Translations under genes and position numbers: made by a program
Assembly (NCBI GenBank): GCA_032717465.1
Contig: CM064671.1
Location: 56,398,394-56,462,393 of the forward strand
Direction: 5' to 3'
Source: Coenobita brevimanus
Lineage: Eukaryota > Arthropoda > Malacostraca > Decapoda > Coenobitidae
DNA length: 64,000 nt
Notes under the pieces: model-generated
Told to the model about the DNA's origin: nothing
The model's input: only the letters and a program-made list of their open reading frames with translations
Databases searched by the model: none
Shown here: piece after piece, positions 10,906 through 22,102 of the stretch
How the letters are laid out: each line of letters opens with the position of its first letter
Position numbering within the stretch: the stretch's first letter is position 1

Positions 10906-11199
10906 GTTCTTCCCAACACCATCGCACTCCATTCACTTAAGCAAGATCGTCATAGGATTAAGGTGAGATCTCTTAACATTGCTAATTTCTATTAAATACA
11001 TGCACTGAATATTCCTAAATTTGTATGTTTGTGTTTGATGGTGCCTAGATAGGTGTTGGTAGGGTGCTGTGGGGGTTGGTTGGCGAAAGTCCAGACCGAA
11101 ATTAATTTTTCACATAAGAGTTATTATTCATAAATCACGGAATTCGTAAATCATGCAGTGGTCCAGACCCAAATTGCCGCAATTTACGAGGATTGAGTG

Positions 11200-11936
11200 T
11201 ATACAAGTTAGAAAGTGGAGATGACATACAATTACCCAAACTACATGTACCACTCATACAATTCACAATAGTCAATAATACTTTATACAAGATCAACCCA
11301 GGACAACCAAAACGCCGAAGAAATACTAACCAATTGGTAGTACCTAATGACATGATACCCCAAGTATTACGAACGATACACGATAGCCCACATGCAGAAC
11401 ATCCTGGAAAGGATAGGACATTGAAACAAGCCCAGTTGTTATATTACTGGCCAACATTACGAAAATGTAATAAACAATCGTATAGACAGATGCAGATCAT
11501 GTGCAAAACACAAAGAATACCCAATATCACCTGCACCAATAGGTAATTACCCTGTATCACATCAACCATGGGACGTTGTCGCGATTGATTTACTCAAGAT
11601 GCCATTATCATACAATAATAACCAATACCTATTCGTTGCAGCGGATCATTTTTCCCGTTATGTAATTCTAGCTCCAATTAAAGATAAAACAACAGAGACA
11701 GTAGCAAAGGCAATAATAGATAATGTTATATGTCACTTTACTACCCCAAAGGTACTAATAAGTGATTATGGAGGAGAATTTAATTCTGATATCTTACAAG
11801 AAATATGTAAACAATACAATATCAAAAAGGTTAATGTTTTAGCTTATCACCCAGCGTCTAATGGGTTAGTAGAGAGACAAAACAAAATAGTATTAGATGT
11901 GCTATGACAAATTCTCATTGAAAATTATGCAAGTAC
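11200..11936 (+). pseudogene. pol: Retroelement integrase: HHCC domain and catalytic core
   Basis: This resumes the coding sequence interrupted at 7717. The zinc-binding domain shows HDSPHAEHPGKDRTLKQAQL followed by a shifted C-x2-C region near 11480-11510. The core shows VVAIDLLKMPL (first Asp), VLISDYGGEF (second Asp) and SNGLVERQNK (catalytic Glu), so the D,D-35-E residues are present. A stop at about 11538 and a TGA at 11905 interrupt it. A LINE then separates the core from the C-terminal part at 15282. The protein would insert the cDNA into chromosomes. Confidence 0.85.
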
Positions 11937-14900
11937 TAGGGGCAGGCAGCCCCGCCCAGGGAAGTACTACCACCAAGGTAACGGGAGACTCAGGGAATAG
12001 CCTGGATTCCATTTTCTCTCCTAGGTCTTAGTAGCTGGTTACACATCTTTCTGCCTCAAACATCAGAGGGCATCAGGCTGCCCTCTTTACACAACACACA
12101 CATCCACATTATATCACATTGCCTTAAACCAGCTATCCTCTCTCCATAAAACACCAATCTTGTCATTACATATCATACACATTTCACAACACATCCCTGC
12201 TCTCCCCCCCATAAAAAAGAACCATGGCTGCTGCTATACTGGGAGTTAGTGCGGTGGTTTCTCGGGTGACCACCACCGGCAGGGCTGGGTCGTTTGCACA
12301 GGGCCCTCCCGGTCGTCATCAAGCAACTGTGACACCTCCAGTGTTGCGGCGCCTTCAATCTGCTTGTCAGTGCAGTAATGTTTTCTTTTGCAATATTAGG
12401 GGACTTCACTCCAACATCAACTCTGTTCAATATTTCCTCAAGTTTGATTACCCTGATCAGCTATTTTTGACAGAAACACAAGTAAGCTCCACCTCTGATT
12501 TAGCTAGATTTAATTTTCCTGGTTATGTCTTGATTCAAAATTTCAGACCCAAAGGAGGTTATGTTGCCTTGCTGAATCAGAAATTGCCCTGGATGAGATT
12601 ACTAAATTTAATTGTCCTTATTTCGACTATTCCATATACAAATTAAATTCTTTTGGTAAAATTAAGTATTTCTGTTGTGTTTATCGTTCCCCTAATGCCC
12701 CTCCAGAGACGAGTTTATTTGACTCTCTGTCTTCACAACTAAGTGTCCTCAGCATTAGTACTGCATCAGAAGTTACTTTTCTGGGTGATTTTAATGTCCA
12801 GAATGTTGAATGGCTCACTTATTCAGCCAGGACTGATAACTCTGGTCTTGAATGTGAGCTATTTGCAGACTCATTTAATCTCACCCAGTTAGTCGGTCAA
12901 CCCACCCGTGTACAGACAACCCCGATCAAAATCCCCACCTATTGGACTTGTTTTTAACAACCAATTCAGATAATTATAGTGCTGAAGTGAAGTCCCCGCT
13001 CGGATTCTCAGATCATTGTCTGATTCAAGTCACCAGTTTAACACCTACCACACCCTCCTGCTCTGAACAGGTCGTGGTGGCTAAATGGCACTACGACAGG
13101 GCAGACTGGGAGGGACTTCATAATTTTTTCATGGATGTTCCTTGGACCTCTTTTTTCTCCCAAGATGTAAATTCCACATTAGGCCACATACAGGATTTCA
13201 TTAAAATCGGCATAGAAACATTCATTCCCCATCATAGTTACAGAAAAAGATGTAATTCTCCTAATTGGTTTGACAACAATTGTGCTAGAGTAACAAAACA
13301 TAAAACAATAGCCTATAACACTTATACAAGGACCAAAACCAAAGTAGCCTTTAACTATTATAGAAATATCAAATACCATGCTAAAACTATCATCAATCTT
13401 TCTAAATCAAAATTTCTGCATAGACAGGCTAACAAACTACTAAACAACCCAAATGATAACAAAATATTCTGGTCAATCCTTAATTCATTCAAAACTAACT
13501 TCACTACCTCCTCTTCCATTCCATCTTTACAGTCCCCCAATGGAAATCTAGTAAGTGACCCACGTGGAAAAGCCAAACTTCTTGCTGACATTATTTCAAC
13601 AAACTCAACCCTAAATACAGAAAATTACAATATTCCTGTACTTGATTTTGATTCCCCTCACATACCTCCTTTCATGATTCACATCAGATACGTACAAGCT
13701 GTATTACAGAATCCTTCAGCAGACAAAGCTACTGGTCCAGATGAAATTCCTTCAATGGTACTTAAAAATTGCTCCTCAGTGTTTACTCCTGTATTGGCAA
13801 AATTTTTCCGCTTATTCATCTATACCTCAAGTTTTCCAGCCTCTTGGAAAGAGGCAAATATCCATCCTGTTCCTAAAAAAAGGGGCAACTTCTGACCCAT
13901 CAAACTATAGACCAATTGCAATAACTTCCGTTCTCGGTAATGTTTTTGAGACACTAATTAACAAACACATGTATTCAAGCATCTAGAAATCAATAAATTA
14001 ATCAATGATCGGCAGTATGGATTTAGACAAGAACGTTCAACTGTAGACATTGTTTGCCTTCTTACCCATCAGATTAACAAAAATGACCAACACGGTGAAA
14101 CACACACAATAGCACTAGATATATCAAAAGCATTTGACAGAGTATGGCACCAGGCCATATTGTCTAAGATGTCACACAATGGCCTTGTATTACTGGTTCC
14201 TCTAATTTCTTCTTACCTTCATAATAGAAAAATATGGGTCATGGTAGATGGTATTTATTCTCAGTTTCATTCACGTACCTCAAGGATCAGTTTTGGCGTC
14301 GACCCTCTTTCTCTTTCATATAAATGACCTCCTATCTGTCATTCACAACCCAATACACTCTTATGCTGATGACTCGACCCTTCATAGTTCTTTCACAATT
14401 AGTACCTCCTTTACACAATTTGATATTATAAATTCCCAAATAAACACAGCAATTTCTCTGAACCAGGACCTTTCTAAAATTAATCAATGGGGACAAACAA
14501 ATCTGGTCTCATTTAATGCTCAGAAAACTAAATACATTAATTTCTCCAACAGAAAGAATCCCTCAGACTCTCACATAATTTTAAATGATGTCAATATTCC
14601 CATATCCACTACAATTGATATCCTAGGTGTTACTCTAAACCCCAACCTAAGCTGAACAGTTTATGTTAAATCCCTTGCTAAAAATGCTTCCAAAAAATTG
14701 GGACTTATGTACAGAGTTTGTGAGTTCTTCACTGACGAGCAGATGGCCACAATATACAAAGTCATGTGCGTTCTCAGATCGAATACTGTTCACCATTGTG
14801 GAGTGGATGTGGAGCGGTTGCATTGAGGCAGTTGGACAAAATTCAAAATAAACCCATTAGATTAATAAATAATCGTGCCTTCACGCAAGACCTTCCTCCA

Positions 14901-15281
14901 TTATCAGTACATAGAGATGTTGCTTCTTTAGCATTATTTTATAGATATTTTTACCATAAGTGTTCAGACGAACTGGCTTCAATTGTTCCTTCCCTTCACA
15001 TTTTCTCCCGAAATACCCAGGCAACTGGGAGCGCCCATGAATTCACACTCTCTCCCCCACAATGCAGAACCTCTGCTTATCAAAATTCATTTATCCCCAG
15101 AACTACTACTGTCTGGAATTCACTTCCTTGGGGTTGTTTCCCACAAACATTTAATCCACCTCAATTCAAATCCAGTTGTTACAAATATTTTATGAATGGA
15201 GGTTGCCTTTAGGCACATGGACTTATTTTTTTCCTCTTTGTTTTTCCTTCCTCTATTCATTATCCCCCCCCCAAAAAAAAA
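11937..15281 (+). mobile_element. Jockey/CR1-like LINE (family A) inserted in the integrase gene
   Basis: A GC-rich leader (about 11937-12230), a protein region with endonuclease and reverse transcriptase, and a 3' end with C8 and A9 (15266-15281) form a near full-length LINE. Host integrase sequence resumes at 15282. No clear target duplication was found. A second, short copy of its 3' end lies at 46484-46590. Stops and frameshifts show it is inactive. Confidence 0.8.
12365..15212 (+). pseudogene. LINE A endonuclease-reverse transcriptase, broken
   Basis: The apurinic-type endonuclease has FFCNIRGLHSN, LFLTETQVSS, TFLGDFNVQN and SDHCLIQ across 12380-13030. The RT has NPSADKATGPDEIPSMVLKN, SNYRPIAIT (13900), DRQYGFRQERST (about 14010), ALDISKAFDRVWH (about 14115) and SYADDSTLH with the catalytic YADD (about 14360). 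The C-terminal segment near 14800-15210 ends in IPRTTTVWNSLP. Frameshifts occur near 12640, 13890, 14260 and 14660, with stops between. It would nick target DNA and copy its RNA onto it. Confidence 0.85.
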
Positions 15282-15900
15282 GCTGGGATGATTGGATTCC
15301 CAGAGTAGAAGCCTCAGTGAATGGATCTGTAAATATATCCATAGGTGACACACCACATTGCATTATATATGGGACAGATAAAAAACTACCATATGAGCTC
15401 CTAGAAGGTGACAGTCTGCCCATATACAATTCCGATGATTACTCTAAACTCCGTTTACGTGAATTCCAGGACATACACAAAAGAGTAAAAAAACAATTAA
15501 TGATGTCCAAGGAAGAAATGATGGAGGCATTTAATAAAAAGGCAAGAGACTTGCCAATCAGCTTAGAAGACATTGTTTATGGTATCATTCATAAGAGAGA
15601 CAATACATTATCCCCAAAATTTGAGGGCCCATACAAAGTAAGTAACATAAAAGCAAACAAAGTTTGAATTAGGTCACTGTCAAGTGGCGAAGAGAAACAA
15701 GTTCATATTGACCATTTAAAACGAGTTTCAAGGGAACTATCCAATAATTATACAGCCTCGGATACAACCGAACAACCGAACGTAACTCATGAAACCAATC
15801 AAGAAAACAACAATAATTACAAAAATGAATTAAAGTCATATACCAAACAATCAAATATAGGTGCAACTGTTACAATAAAATCTACAGTACATCATTTACA
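15282..15900 (+). pseudogene. pol: Retroelement integrase C-terminal part
   Basis: Coding resumes with WDDWIPRVEASVNGS, ISIGDTPHCIIYGTDKKLPY, ELLEGD, and a KFEGPYKV motif near 15615-15640 that corresponds to the GPY/F module of Gypsy integrases. The tail after 15667 reads on in the same style (HIDHLKRVSREL) with a stop at 15667. It continues directly from the core at 11936 once the LINE is removed. The GPY/F module contributes to target choice in related elements. Confidence 0.8.
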
Positions 15901-16052
15901 GATTTAAAAATCGATTGAAACTCCTTCTGTTAATAAAATAACAATCAAGTTATTGTTCTACGTTAGTCAACCGTAACGAACATCCTCACTATCATCGACC
16001 AGAGCATGACCATTAGAGAAAATTAATAGTTTTTTTTTGTTGGTGGGTAACA

Positions 16053-16910
16053 ATGAAGGGACTTATGCTATGGATTCTCCTCTACATAGCAAGAGGATAT
16101 GCTCACTTACACCTCCAACACATAGTACGGCAAGGATGCCTCATAGCTCCAACGGCCACGACGTCAATTGTAAAAGATGTCATGAGTACTGAAATCAGTC
16201 TGGATTACATATACGAATTACCTTCTTATTCAGAAAACATCACGAGACCCATGAGGACCCTGGACTTCATGATAGGAGGCTATGTTTCACAAGCACATAA
16301 CACAAAGGAAGTGGATGAAATAGTGAAGTTAGCGAAATGGAAGATAGAACAGGCTAAGTGAACTATGCTCATCATAATCCAAGATCTCCCATCTCATGGA
16401 ACGGAGGTATTGAGCGACAAGAACATCACACGTACTTGCCAAAGGTGCGGTTTGTTTGACCTAGGTGGTGCTGTTCTTGGGAACATCTTTGGATTGGCTA
16501 CAGAGGAAGACCTTCAAGAAATAAACAACAAATTTAATAAAATAGCTCAGATACTAACATACCAAGGTAAATTCATCGCAGGACATAACTCAGCAATGAA
16601 GAGAATCGTGAAAAATCTGAAAAAGGCGGAAAACATAGCTCTCGAAAGTGTAGCTAAAATAAATGATATGGAAGGTAACATAACACTTTTCCAACACTTC
16701 TCCATCATCACGGAACACATTAACACAATTCTACTCCAATTAGACAACACTAGAGTTCGTTACAGGGCACTTATGCAAGGAATTTCAAATGCGGGTAATG
16801 GGAAGATCACAACTGACTTACTTCCAGTTCATGAGCTACGTCAGATAATTAGTCAAGGCATACATAAACATAAATTGACGCCTTTGTTCCGAAGTAGGGA
16901 TTTCATGCAA
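16053..16910 (+). pseudogene. env: env-like gene, 5' part: baculovirus-F-type fusion protein remnant
   Basis: The first frame (16053-16361) starts with a signal-peptide-like MKGLMLWILLYIARGYA. After a stop, 16365-16913 carries a short basic stretch (RTCQR) directly followed by GLFDLGGAVLGNIFG, which resembles the cleavage site plus fusion peptide of baculovirus F and errantivirus Env proteins. A heptad-like helical segment follows (EINNKFNKIAQIL ... VAKINDMEGNI). The Cys after the basic stretch and the absence of a full R-x-x-R site suggest decay. A LINE at 16911 cuts the gene. Class I F-like identity is an inference from motif order. Confidence 0.7.
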
Positions 16911-18797
16911 TAATATCCATATGAGCAGGAGAAGGGAGGTTAAGAGACTGGTGAAGGAGAGTAAGAAGAAAGTGGATGAAGAGTTTGGGAGGATTCTGAG
17001 TGTGAAATGGAGGGAGAGTAAGAAATTGTTTTGGAAGGAGGTAAAGAAAGTAAGGCAGTGTGAAAGGGGAAATAGTAGGGGAGTGAAAGATAGGAATAAT
17101 AGATTGTTGGTGGAGAAGAGAGTGAAATTGAGGAGATGGAAGGAGCACTTTGAGGATTTGTTGAATGTAGAGAGTGAGAACAGTGTGAGTATAAGTGGTT
17201 GGGGAATGGCTGGGAGAAGAAGAGATGAGAGGAGGGAGGAAGAGATCAGTAGGTCGGAAGCAGTGGAAGCGATGAAGAAGATTAAGCTGGGAAAGGCCCC
17301 AGGAATTGATGGAGTGTGTGGTGAAATGCTTAGGTATGGAGGTGAGATTGTTGTGGAGTGGATATGGAAGTTGTGTAGATTGGCTTGGGAAGAGGGAAGG
17401 GTTCCAGAGGACTGGAAATCAGGTATAATTGTTCCTCTGTACAAAGGAAAAGGGGAGAGAAAAGTATGTGGTAACCATAGGGGTATTTGCCTTCTTAGTG
17501 TGACTGGTAAAGTATATGGTAGAATACTCATTGATAGGGTTAGGCATATGACAGAGGAGCTAGTTGGAGAAGAACAAGGGGGATTTAGGAAGGGAAAAGG
17601 GTGTGTAGATCAGATATTTGTTCTAAGATGTTTAGTGGAGAAGTATCTAGAGAAGGGAAGGAAAGTGTATGCTGCCTTCATGGACTTGGAGAAAGCTTAT
17701 GACAGAATAGATAGGCAAGGTATGTGGAAGGTATTAAGAATATATGGAATGGAGGGGAAATTGTTGAGTGCTGTGAAGAGTATGTACGAGGGAGCTAGGG
17801 CTACGGTGCGAGTGGATGGTGAGCTGAGTGAGTTCTTTGATCTCAATGTGGGACTGAAACAGGGGTGTGTGATGTCTCCATGGCTGTTTAATATATATAT
17901 GGATGGGGTTGTAAAGGAGGTTCAAGGTAGGGCAGTGGATGTGGGGGTGGCCCTAATGAATGAGGGTGAGATTTGGAAGCTTCCAGTGTTGCTGTTTGCT
18001 GATGATACAGTATTGTTGAGTGAAGATGAATGGGAGTTGCAAGGTTTGGTGAATGAATTTGGGACAGTGTGTAGGAGGAGGAAGCTGAAAGTTAATGTAA
18101 ACAAAAGTAAAGTTATTGTGTTTGAGAGGAATGAAGTCACAGAGTGTGCAGTGAGGTTGGATGGTGAGGATATGAAGAATGTGAGTGCATTTAAGTACTT
18201 GGGTAGTGTGATGAGTAAGGATGGAACTTTGGGGGATGAAGTACGTGAAAGGGTACAGCAGGGAAGAAAGGTTGTTGGTACACTGAAAGCAGTGATGAGA
18301 AATAGGGAGGTGAGTATGGAAGTTAAGAAGTCACTGCATGATGGTATTGTGATCCCTACCCTGACGTATGGAAGCGAGGCGTGGACCTTGCAAGAGGGGA
18401 ACAAGTCAAGAGTGAGAGCAGTGGAAATGAGTTACTTGAGAGGAGCATGTGGAGTGACGTGGAGGGACAGGTTGACGAATGAAGAAGTGAAGGAACGTTG
18501 TGGGGTAGATGTGGATGTGGTTGAAAAGATTAGGAGAAATACACTGAGGTGGTTTGGACATGTGGAGAGAATGGAGAATGAAAGACTGACTAAGATGGTG
18601 TAGGTAGGTGAGGTGTAGGGAGGGAGAGGGAGAGGTAGACCGAGGATGAGGTGGAGGGATGGAGTTGAGAGGTATATGAGGGAGGGGGGGGTGAGTTGGG
18701 GGGAGGGGAGTCAAATGGTGGGTGACAGAGTGACTTGGAGGCGTTTTGTCTGCGGCCACCCTTTGCGGGATTAGGGTGTCGGGCTATAGATAGATAG
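16911..18797 (+). mobile_element. RTE-like LINE (family C), 5'-truncated, ORF open
   Basis: The insert is flanked by the 6-bp direct repeat ATGCAA (16905-16910 and 18798-18803). It ends in a GATA tail (ATAGATAGATAG). Its 3' untranslated end (GGCCACCC...GGGTGTCGGGC then GATA) recurs, reversed, at 46023-46100 and as a 43-bp fragment at 29552-29594. The endonuclease half is missing, so this is a 5'-truncated copy. The lack of stops makes it one of the youngest insertions in the window. Confidence 0.85.
16921..18603 (+). CDS. Reverse transcriptase of the RTE-like LINE (560 codons)
   Basis: A continuous 560-codon frame carries the RT in order: KIKLGKAPGIDGVCGEML (res. ~120), NHRGICLLSVTGKVYGRIL (~190), EEQGGFRKGKGCVDQIF (~220), AFMDLEKAYDRID (catalytic Asp, ~255), GLKQGCVMSPWLFNIYMD (~312), LLFADDTVLLSE (catalytic DD, ~360), KYLGSVMSKDG (~425) and C-terminal TLRWFGHVERME (~545). 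The ATG at 16921 is inside the original polyprotein, because the N-terminal endonuclease has been lost by 5' truncation, so the start is only the first Met. All RT catalytic residues are present. Whether it is expressed is unknown. Confidence 0.9.
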   Translation: MSRRREVKRLVKESKKKVDEEFGRILSVKWRESKKLFWKEVKKVRQCERGNSRGVKDRNNRLLVEKRVKLRRWKEHFEDLLNVESENSVSISGWGMAGRRRDERREEEISRSEAVEAMKKIKLGKAPGIDGVCGEMLRYGGEIVVEWIWKLCRLAWEEGRVPEDWKSGIIVPLYKGKGERKVCGNHRGICLLSVTGKVYGRILIDRVRHMTEELVGEEQGGFRKGKGCVDQIFVLRCLVEKYLEKGRKVYAAFMDLEKAYDRIDRQGMWKVLRIYGMEGKLLSAVKSMYEGARATVRVDGELSEFFDLNVGLKQGCVMSPWLFNIYMDGVVKEVQGRAVDVGVALMNEGEIWKLPVLLFADDTVLLSEDEWELQGLVNEFGTVCRRRKLKVNVNKSKVIVFERNEVTECAVRLDGEDMKNVSAFKYLGSVMSKDGTLGDEVRERVQQGRKVVGTLKAVMRNREVSMEVKKSLHDGIVIPTLTYGSEAWTLQEGNKSRVRAVEMSYLRGACGVTWRDRLTNEEVKERCGVDVDVVEKIRRNTLRWFGHVERMENERLTKMV

Positions 18798-19601
18798 ATG
18801 CAACACTAACACCAACATCAGTAGCAGTTCATGTACCCTTCATAACTGACAACCTGTTCACAGTAAACAAATTACACCCCTTCCCTTCTAAGGATAATAA
18901 CATTTTGGTCATCACCAACATCAATACAGACACCGAACTCATCATGGTCTCCAAGAGACGGAACACTGTCACTATCGCAAGTGAATCAACAATTGAACGA
19001 AAGTGCCGCACATCCTTACATGCTGTTCACCTTTGTCCTGCGTACATTTTTCACGTTTCAGCCTACTGAAACAGTCCCTTGTGAAATGGCTATCATAAGA
19101 AATCACTACATTCATCATCACTGTGACTTCAATTTTGATCCAGATAAGCTTGTACACCATCAACGCATTGGACACTCACAGTTTTTTTTTATTTCACTCA
19201 TAACACATCAGTTTACATAGTGTGTCCAGATATACCACCATCTCATACTTCAGCATCAGGATTATACATAGAACCAGACTACTGTGCGGTATTTACACCA
19301 TCCATGTCCACATTATCCACCATCAATCACTACGCCATCCTTAATCATGCACACAAACATTTCCACAAACTACCTAATATGGACTTAAACATGAGCACAG
19401 GTGTTGACGTCACCTAAGTTTGAAACTATGCAACTGATCAATGAAACAATGAAGCTCTGGGAAGATTTGAGTTTGAGTATGTTCTACCCATATTATGTGT
19501 ATAGCCCAGCACCTACTGTCTTTATAATCTTCTGTATTGTATTTGCAGTAGTGCTGTTTGCAATGCACAGAATGCATGCAAGAATTGCAAATTTGGAGTA
19601 G
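18798..19601 (+). pseudogene. env: env-like gene, 3' part with a membrane anchor
   Basis: The env reading continues after the LINE, first as VAVHVPFITDNLFTVNK, later IPPSHTSASGLYIEPDYCAV (about 19230), with several Cys residues. The last frame (19401-19601) carries a hydrophobic anchor, TVFIIFCIVFAVVLFAMH, and a short basic tail. At least three frame changes and stops occur between 18800 and 19420. The layout (ectodomain, single C-terminal membrane span, short tail) is that of a retroviral-type envelope protein. Confidence 0.65.
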
Positions 19602-20064
19602 TATTTAGTGGGGGTAGAGTAAGCATTCAAGTAAACCCCCCTGAATGAAGTGTACATATTTTGTATATAGTATTAATTTTATGTATTCAATAAAAAAAAA
19701 GAATGACACGTGATATGGAAGTATACCAGTATCATTATATAACATATTAATAGCTCTTGCCATAATCTTACCTTTGAGCTTTTTTTTTTTTGCATAAATG
19801 CATTTTACTATTTTACATACACATCTTACTAAATGTCATATAATAACCAGTTTAACCATATTGCATTTATTCAATTATGTATACAACTTGTTTAAAATGT
19901 AATATTACCAGATCATTGCAATATTAACATGAATATTATATCTATACAATATTGTAATCAATATTATGTATTAAGAGTGAAGATGAAGAATATTATATAT
20001 TAATAGATTAGCATATGTCAATGATGATTGCTGTCAGAGGGCAGCCAGCTGCGTGACCGAGCGA
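19602..20064 (+). other. Non-coding 3' part of the Gypsy-like element
   Basis: AT-rich sequence between env and the 3' LTR. It contains AATAAA followed by A-runs near 19688. No clear polypurine tract precedes the LTR at 20065. The nearest purine run is GTGGGGGTAGAGTAAG at about 19608. Confidence 0.5.
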
Positions 20065-20599
20065 TGGCAGGACTCTAAAATATCTTAATACATAATAGCT
20101 AGCAACATACATATATAGTCTAGAGGTTAGGTCAATGTCAAACCTAGGGGCCAAAAGGAAATGACGTTAGCACCTCTCCAGAATGTCTCATACCAGCACA
20201 ATAGCCCACAAACAGCGTCTCGTGACCATACACACACACAGGCTTCTAGAACATTTCACAACAGTATAGCACACGTGACACAACCCCTGCTAAACGAGAA
20301 TGTAGGAACCAGAGCGCAGAAAGAGGCTGGCCATACAACCGACAGGTAGTAGGGAGCAGGAGGCTAGCAACAAGGACGAGAGTGTGGCAGGTCGTGGAGA
20401 TATCGAATAAGAAGAGGGGTCCAACTTGACTTAGTATACTAAGTCTCTGTGTAATAAGTACGCTGCTCAACTTAGACTTTACTTTGAAGATAATAAATCA
20501 AGATTAACTCCCTGTATTCGTCTTTAACTCCTCCTGCTCTCCGATCACCAAAATAACTTTAACCAAAACTCAAGACTTAATTATTACGAGACTAAAGAG

Positions 20600-20672
<73 letters not shown>

Positions 20673-20677
20673 TATAG

Positions 20678-20736
<59 letters not shown>

Positions 20737-20776
20737 TAGATATACATATATAAATGAAGGCTACGAAGTTCTAACA
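20065..20776 (+). repeat. 3' LTR of the Gypsy-like element
   Basis: It begins TGGCAGGACTCTAAAATATC and ends GTTCTAACA, colinear with the 5' LTR. A long (TA)n with GATA units at 20597-20752 replaces the simpler AT tract of the other LTR. Its right edge is 54 bp from the 3' splice-donor side of IR exon 6. Confidence 0.9.
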
Positions 20777-20830
20777 GAAGAAACTAAGAAAATGTGAAGC
20801 ATTTGGTGAACTTTGGTCAAATGAATGTAC

Positions 20831-21015
20831 CTGTCCTGACATGTTGACTGAAGGGTCTTTAGGCGGCTGCTCCAGAAGGGCGCCCCAGCCGTACAGAAGC
20901 GCGATGTTTAAGTGGACAGCACGACCACCAGTTGCCCACACCCATGCCTGCTGCAGCACCCACATTGTTACTCCCCACACCACCAAGCCCATCAACAAAC
21001 TGGCCCACACCTTCT
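20831..21015 (-). CDS. Ionotropic receptor exon 6: TM1 and pore entry
   Basis: Minus-strand exon with acceptor ...TATGCACAG at 21016 and donor GTACAT from 20830. It is 185 nt: 2 nt completing a split codon, then 61 codons, ending in phase 0. It encodes the first membrane span (WASLLMGLVVWGVTMWVL), then a WATGGRAVHLNIALLYG stretch and YGWGALLEQPPKDPSVN, the pore-region motif typical of crustacean IRs. C from exon 5 plus AG makes a Gln codon. Later exons (TM2, TM3, S2, TM4) are not found. Retroelement sequence begins 54 bp beyond the donor. The protein would be a ligand-gated cation-channel subunit in the plasma membrane. Confidence 0.88.
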
Positions 21016-21498
21016 CTGTGCATACAGGATGGACGTTTTGCGACGTAAGGATGAATGATTTTGAAAGCCAGTATCTACTCAGCTATGTACATCTGCCTAC
21101 TTATCTTTCATCCTTCTTCTCTTTATCATCATCATCCAAATCTCTTTTCAAATCTAAGGATGGTATGAAATATGCTTTACATACTATACATGTATAATTT
21201 GGGTGAGATATCGTAAGGATAGGATGATAGCGGATGTGTTGACCAATTCCCCTGATATTGCCTAATTCCCACAGGAAGTTTGATATTAAAGAGGATGCAG
21301 TAATTTGCCCTATCTTGTACTTGAACATTTAAGGAGGTGCTGTGATAATTCAGTTCATATTTCCTCATATGTCTGCATATGTCGAAATTTCCTCAGTGAC
21401 ACTGTTATAGAAAACAGGCTTTCTCACTGAAAATCACGGTGACTCTGACATATATTTCCACACACACTTCTCATTCCCGTTCAAGAGGTCATGTGTGT

Positions 21499-21960
21499 AT
21501 TTTCTTAGATGCAATGAAGAAGGAACCAAAAGCCAGGAGCTCACAAACCGTTCCTTCCAAGAAAAAAAGAACAATGCAACAGAGAGCCAAATTCCATATC
21601 CGTTGATTTCGAGATACCTGGACACACTGCGTTTGAAAGACAGATCATAGGAAGTTGGAACTACAGACAGAGGGAGACAATTCCAGAATTGACCTGTTGC
21701 ATATATGAAGAACTGGGAGTAACGGTCAACTCTTGCTTTAGAGAGTTGGACAGAAAAGGGATCAGTTTTTTGCTAATTGGGTGCTATACGCCCGTTAGTG
21801 TGGTGGAGGAATGAAAAAAAAATAGTTTAGAGGAGCAGTGACCACTGACGTTGCCATAGAAAAGAGATAAAGATGCAACAATGCAACAAAGAGACACAGG
21901 TTGATGGGAATCAGTAAGAGGAGGAGAGTTAATGAGATGAAAAGGCTCTGACTCTGCTTG
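21499..21960 (-). mobile_element. 3' fragment of LINE family B in an IR intron
   Basis: Read on the minus strand this matches the 3' end of the LINE at 38640-41450, including SPPLTDS.QPVSL, VASLSLFY and the CTTTTGGTTCCTTCTTC terminus near 21510. It lies in the 1087-bp intron between IR exons 5 and 6. Indels are numerous, so it is older than the main copy. Confidence 0.8.
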
Positions 21961-22102
21961 TATGTTATTTAATAGCGATATAAGTTGCATAAATGATACA
22001 CAAGAGACCATGTTGGTGTAATGTGTAGAATAAATCGCTAGGGAGGAGCCTGACGAAATTTCCAAAGCTAACCAACAACATGGCCTTGTCTAGCATTCTT
22101 AC

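Larger units (their letters stand above)
7718..11199 (+). mobile_element. Tigger/pogo (Tc1-mariner superfamily) transposon
   Basis: The two ends are inverted repeats beginning CACTCAATCCTCGTAAAT (7718 onward; reversed at 11182-11199). They are flanked by the TA target duplication at 7716-7717 and 11200-11201. The insert divides the retroelement integrase coding sequence just before the HHCC domain. It carries a pogo-type transposase (8964-10905) and a MITE (7803-8700) near the left end. Length is 3482 bp, of which the MITE and its duplication account for 901 bp. Confidence 0.92.
2850..20776 (+). mobile_element. Gypsy/errantivirus-like LTR retroelement carrying nested insertions
   Basis: Two direct LTRs (2850-3506 and 20065-20776, both TG...CA) enclose gag, retropepsin, RT, RNase H, integrase and an env-like gene, in the order expected for an env-bearing Gypsy element. 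Three foreign insertions interrupt it: Tigger at 7718-11199, a LINE at about 11937-15281 and a LINE at 16911-18797. Without them the element would be about 9.2 kb, a normal length. All genes carry stops and frameshifts. The flanks (AGAGG before, GAAGA after) do not form a clear target duplication, so the ends may have been altered by recombination. It lies antisense to the IR gene, beginning 54 bp beyond the exon 6 donor. Confidence 0.9.

Noticed and set aside
16836..18759. Long open frames on the minus strand across LINE C
   Set aside because: They are antisense shadows of the purine-rich LINE ORF, rich in Ser/Pro/Leu/His.
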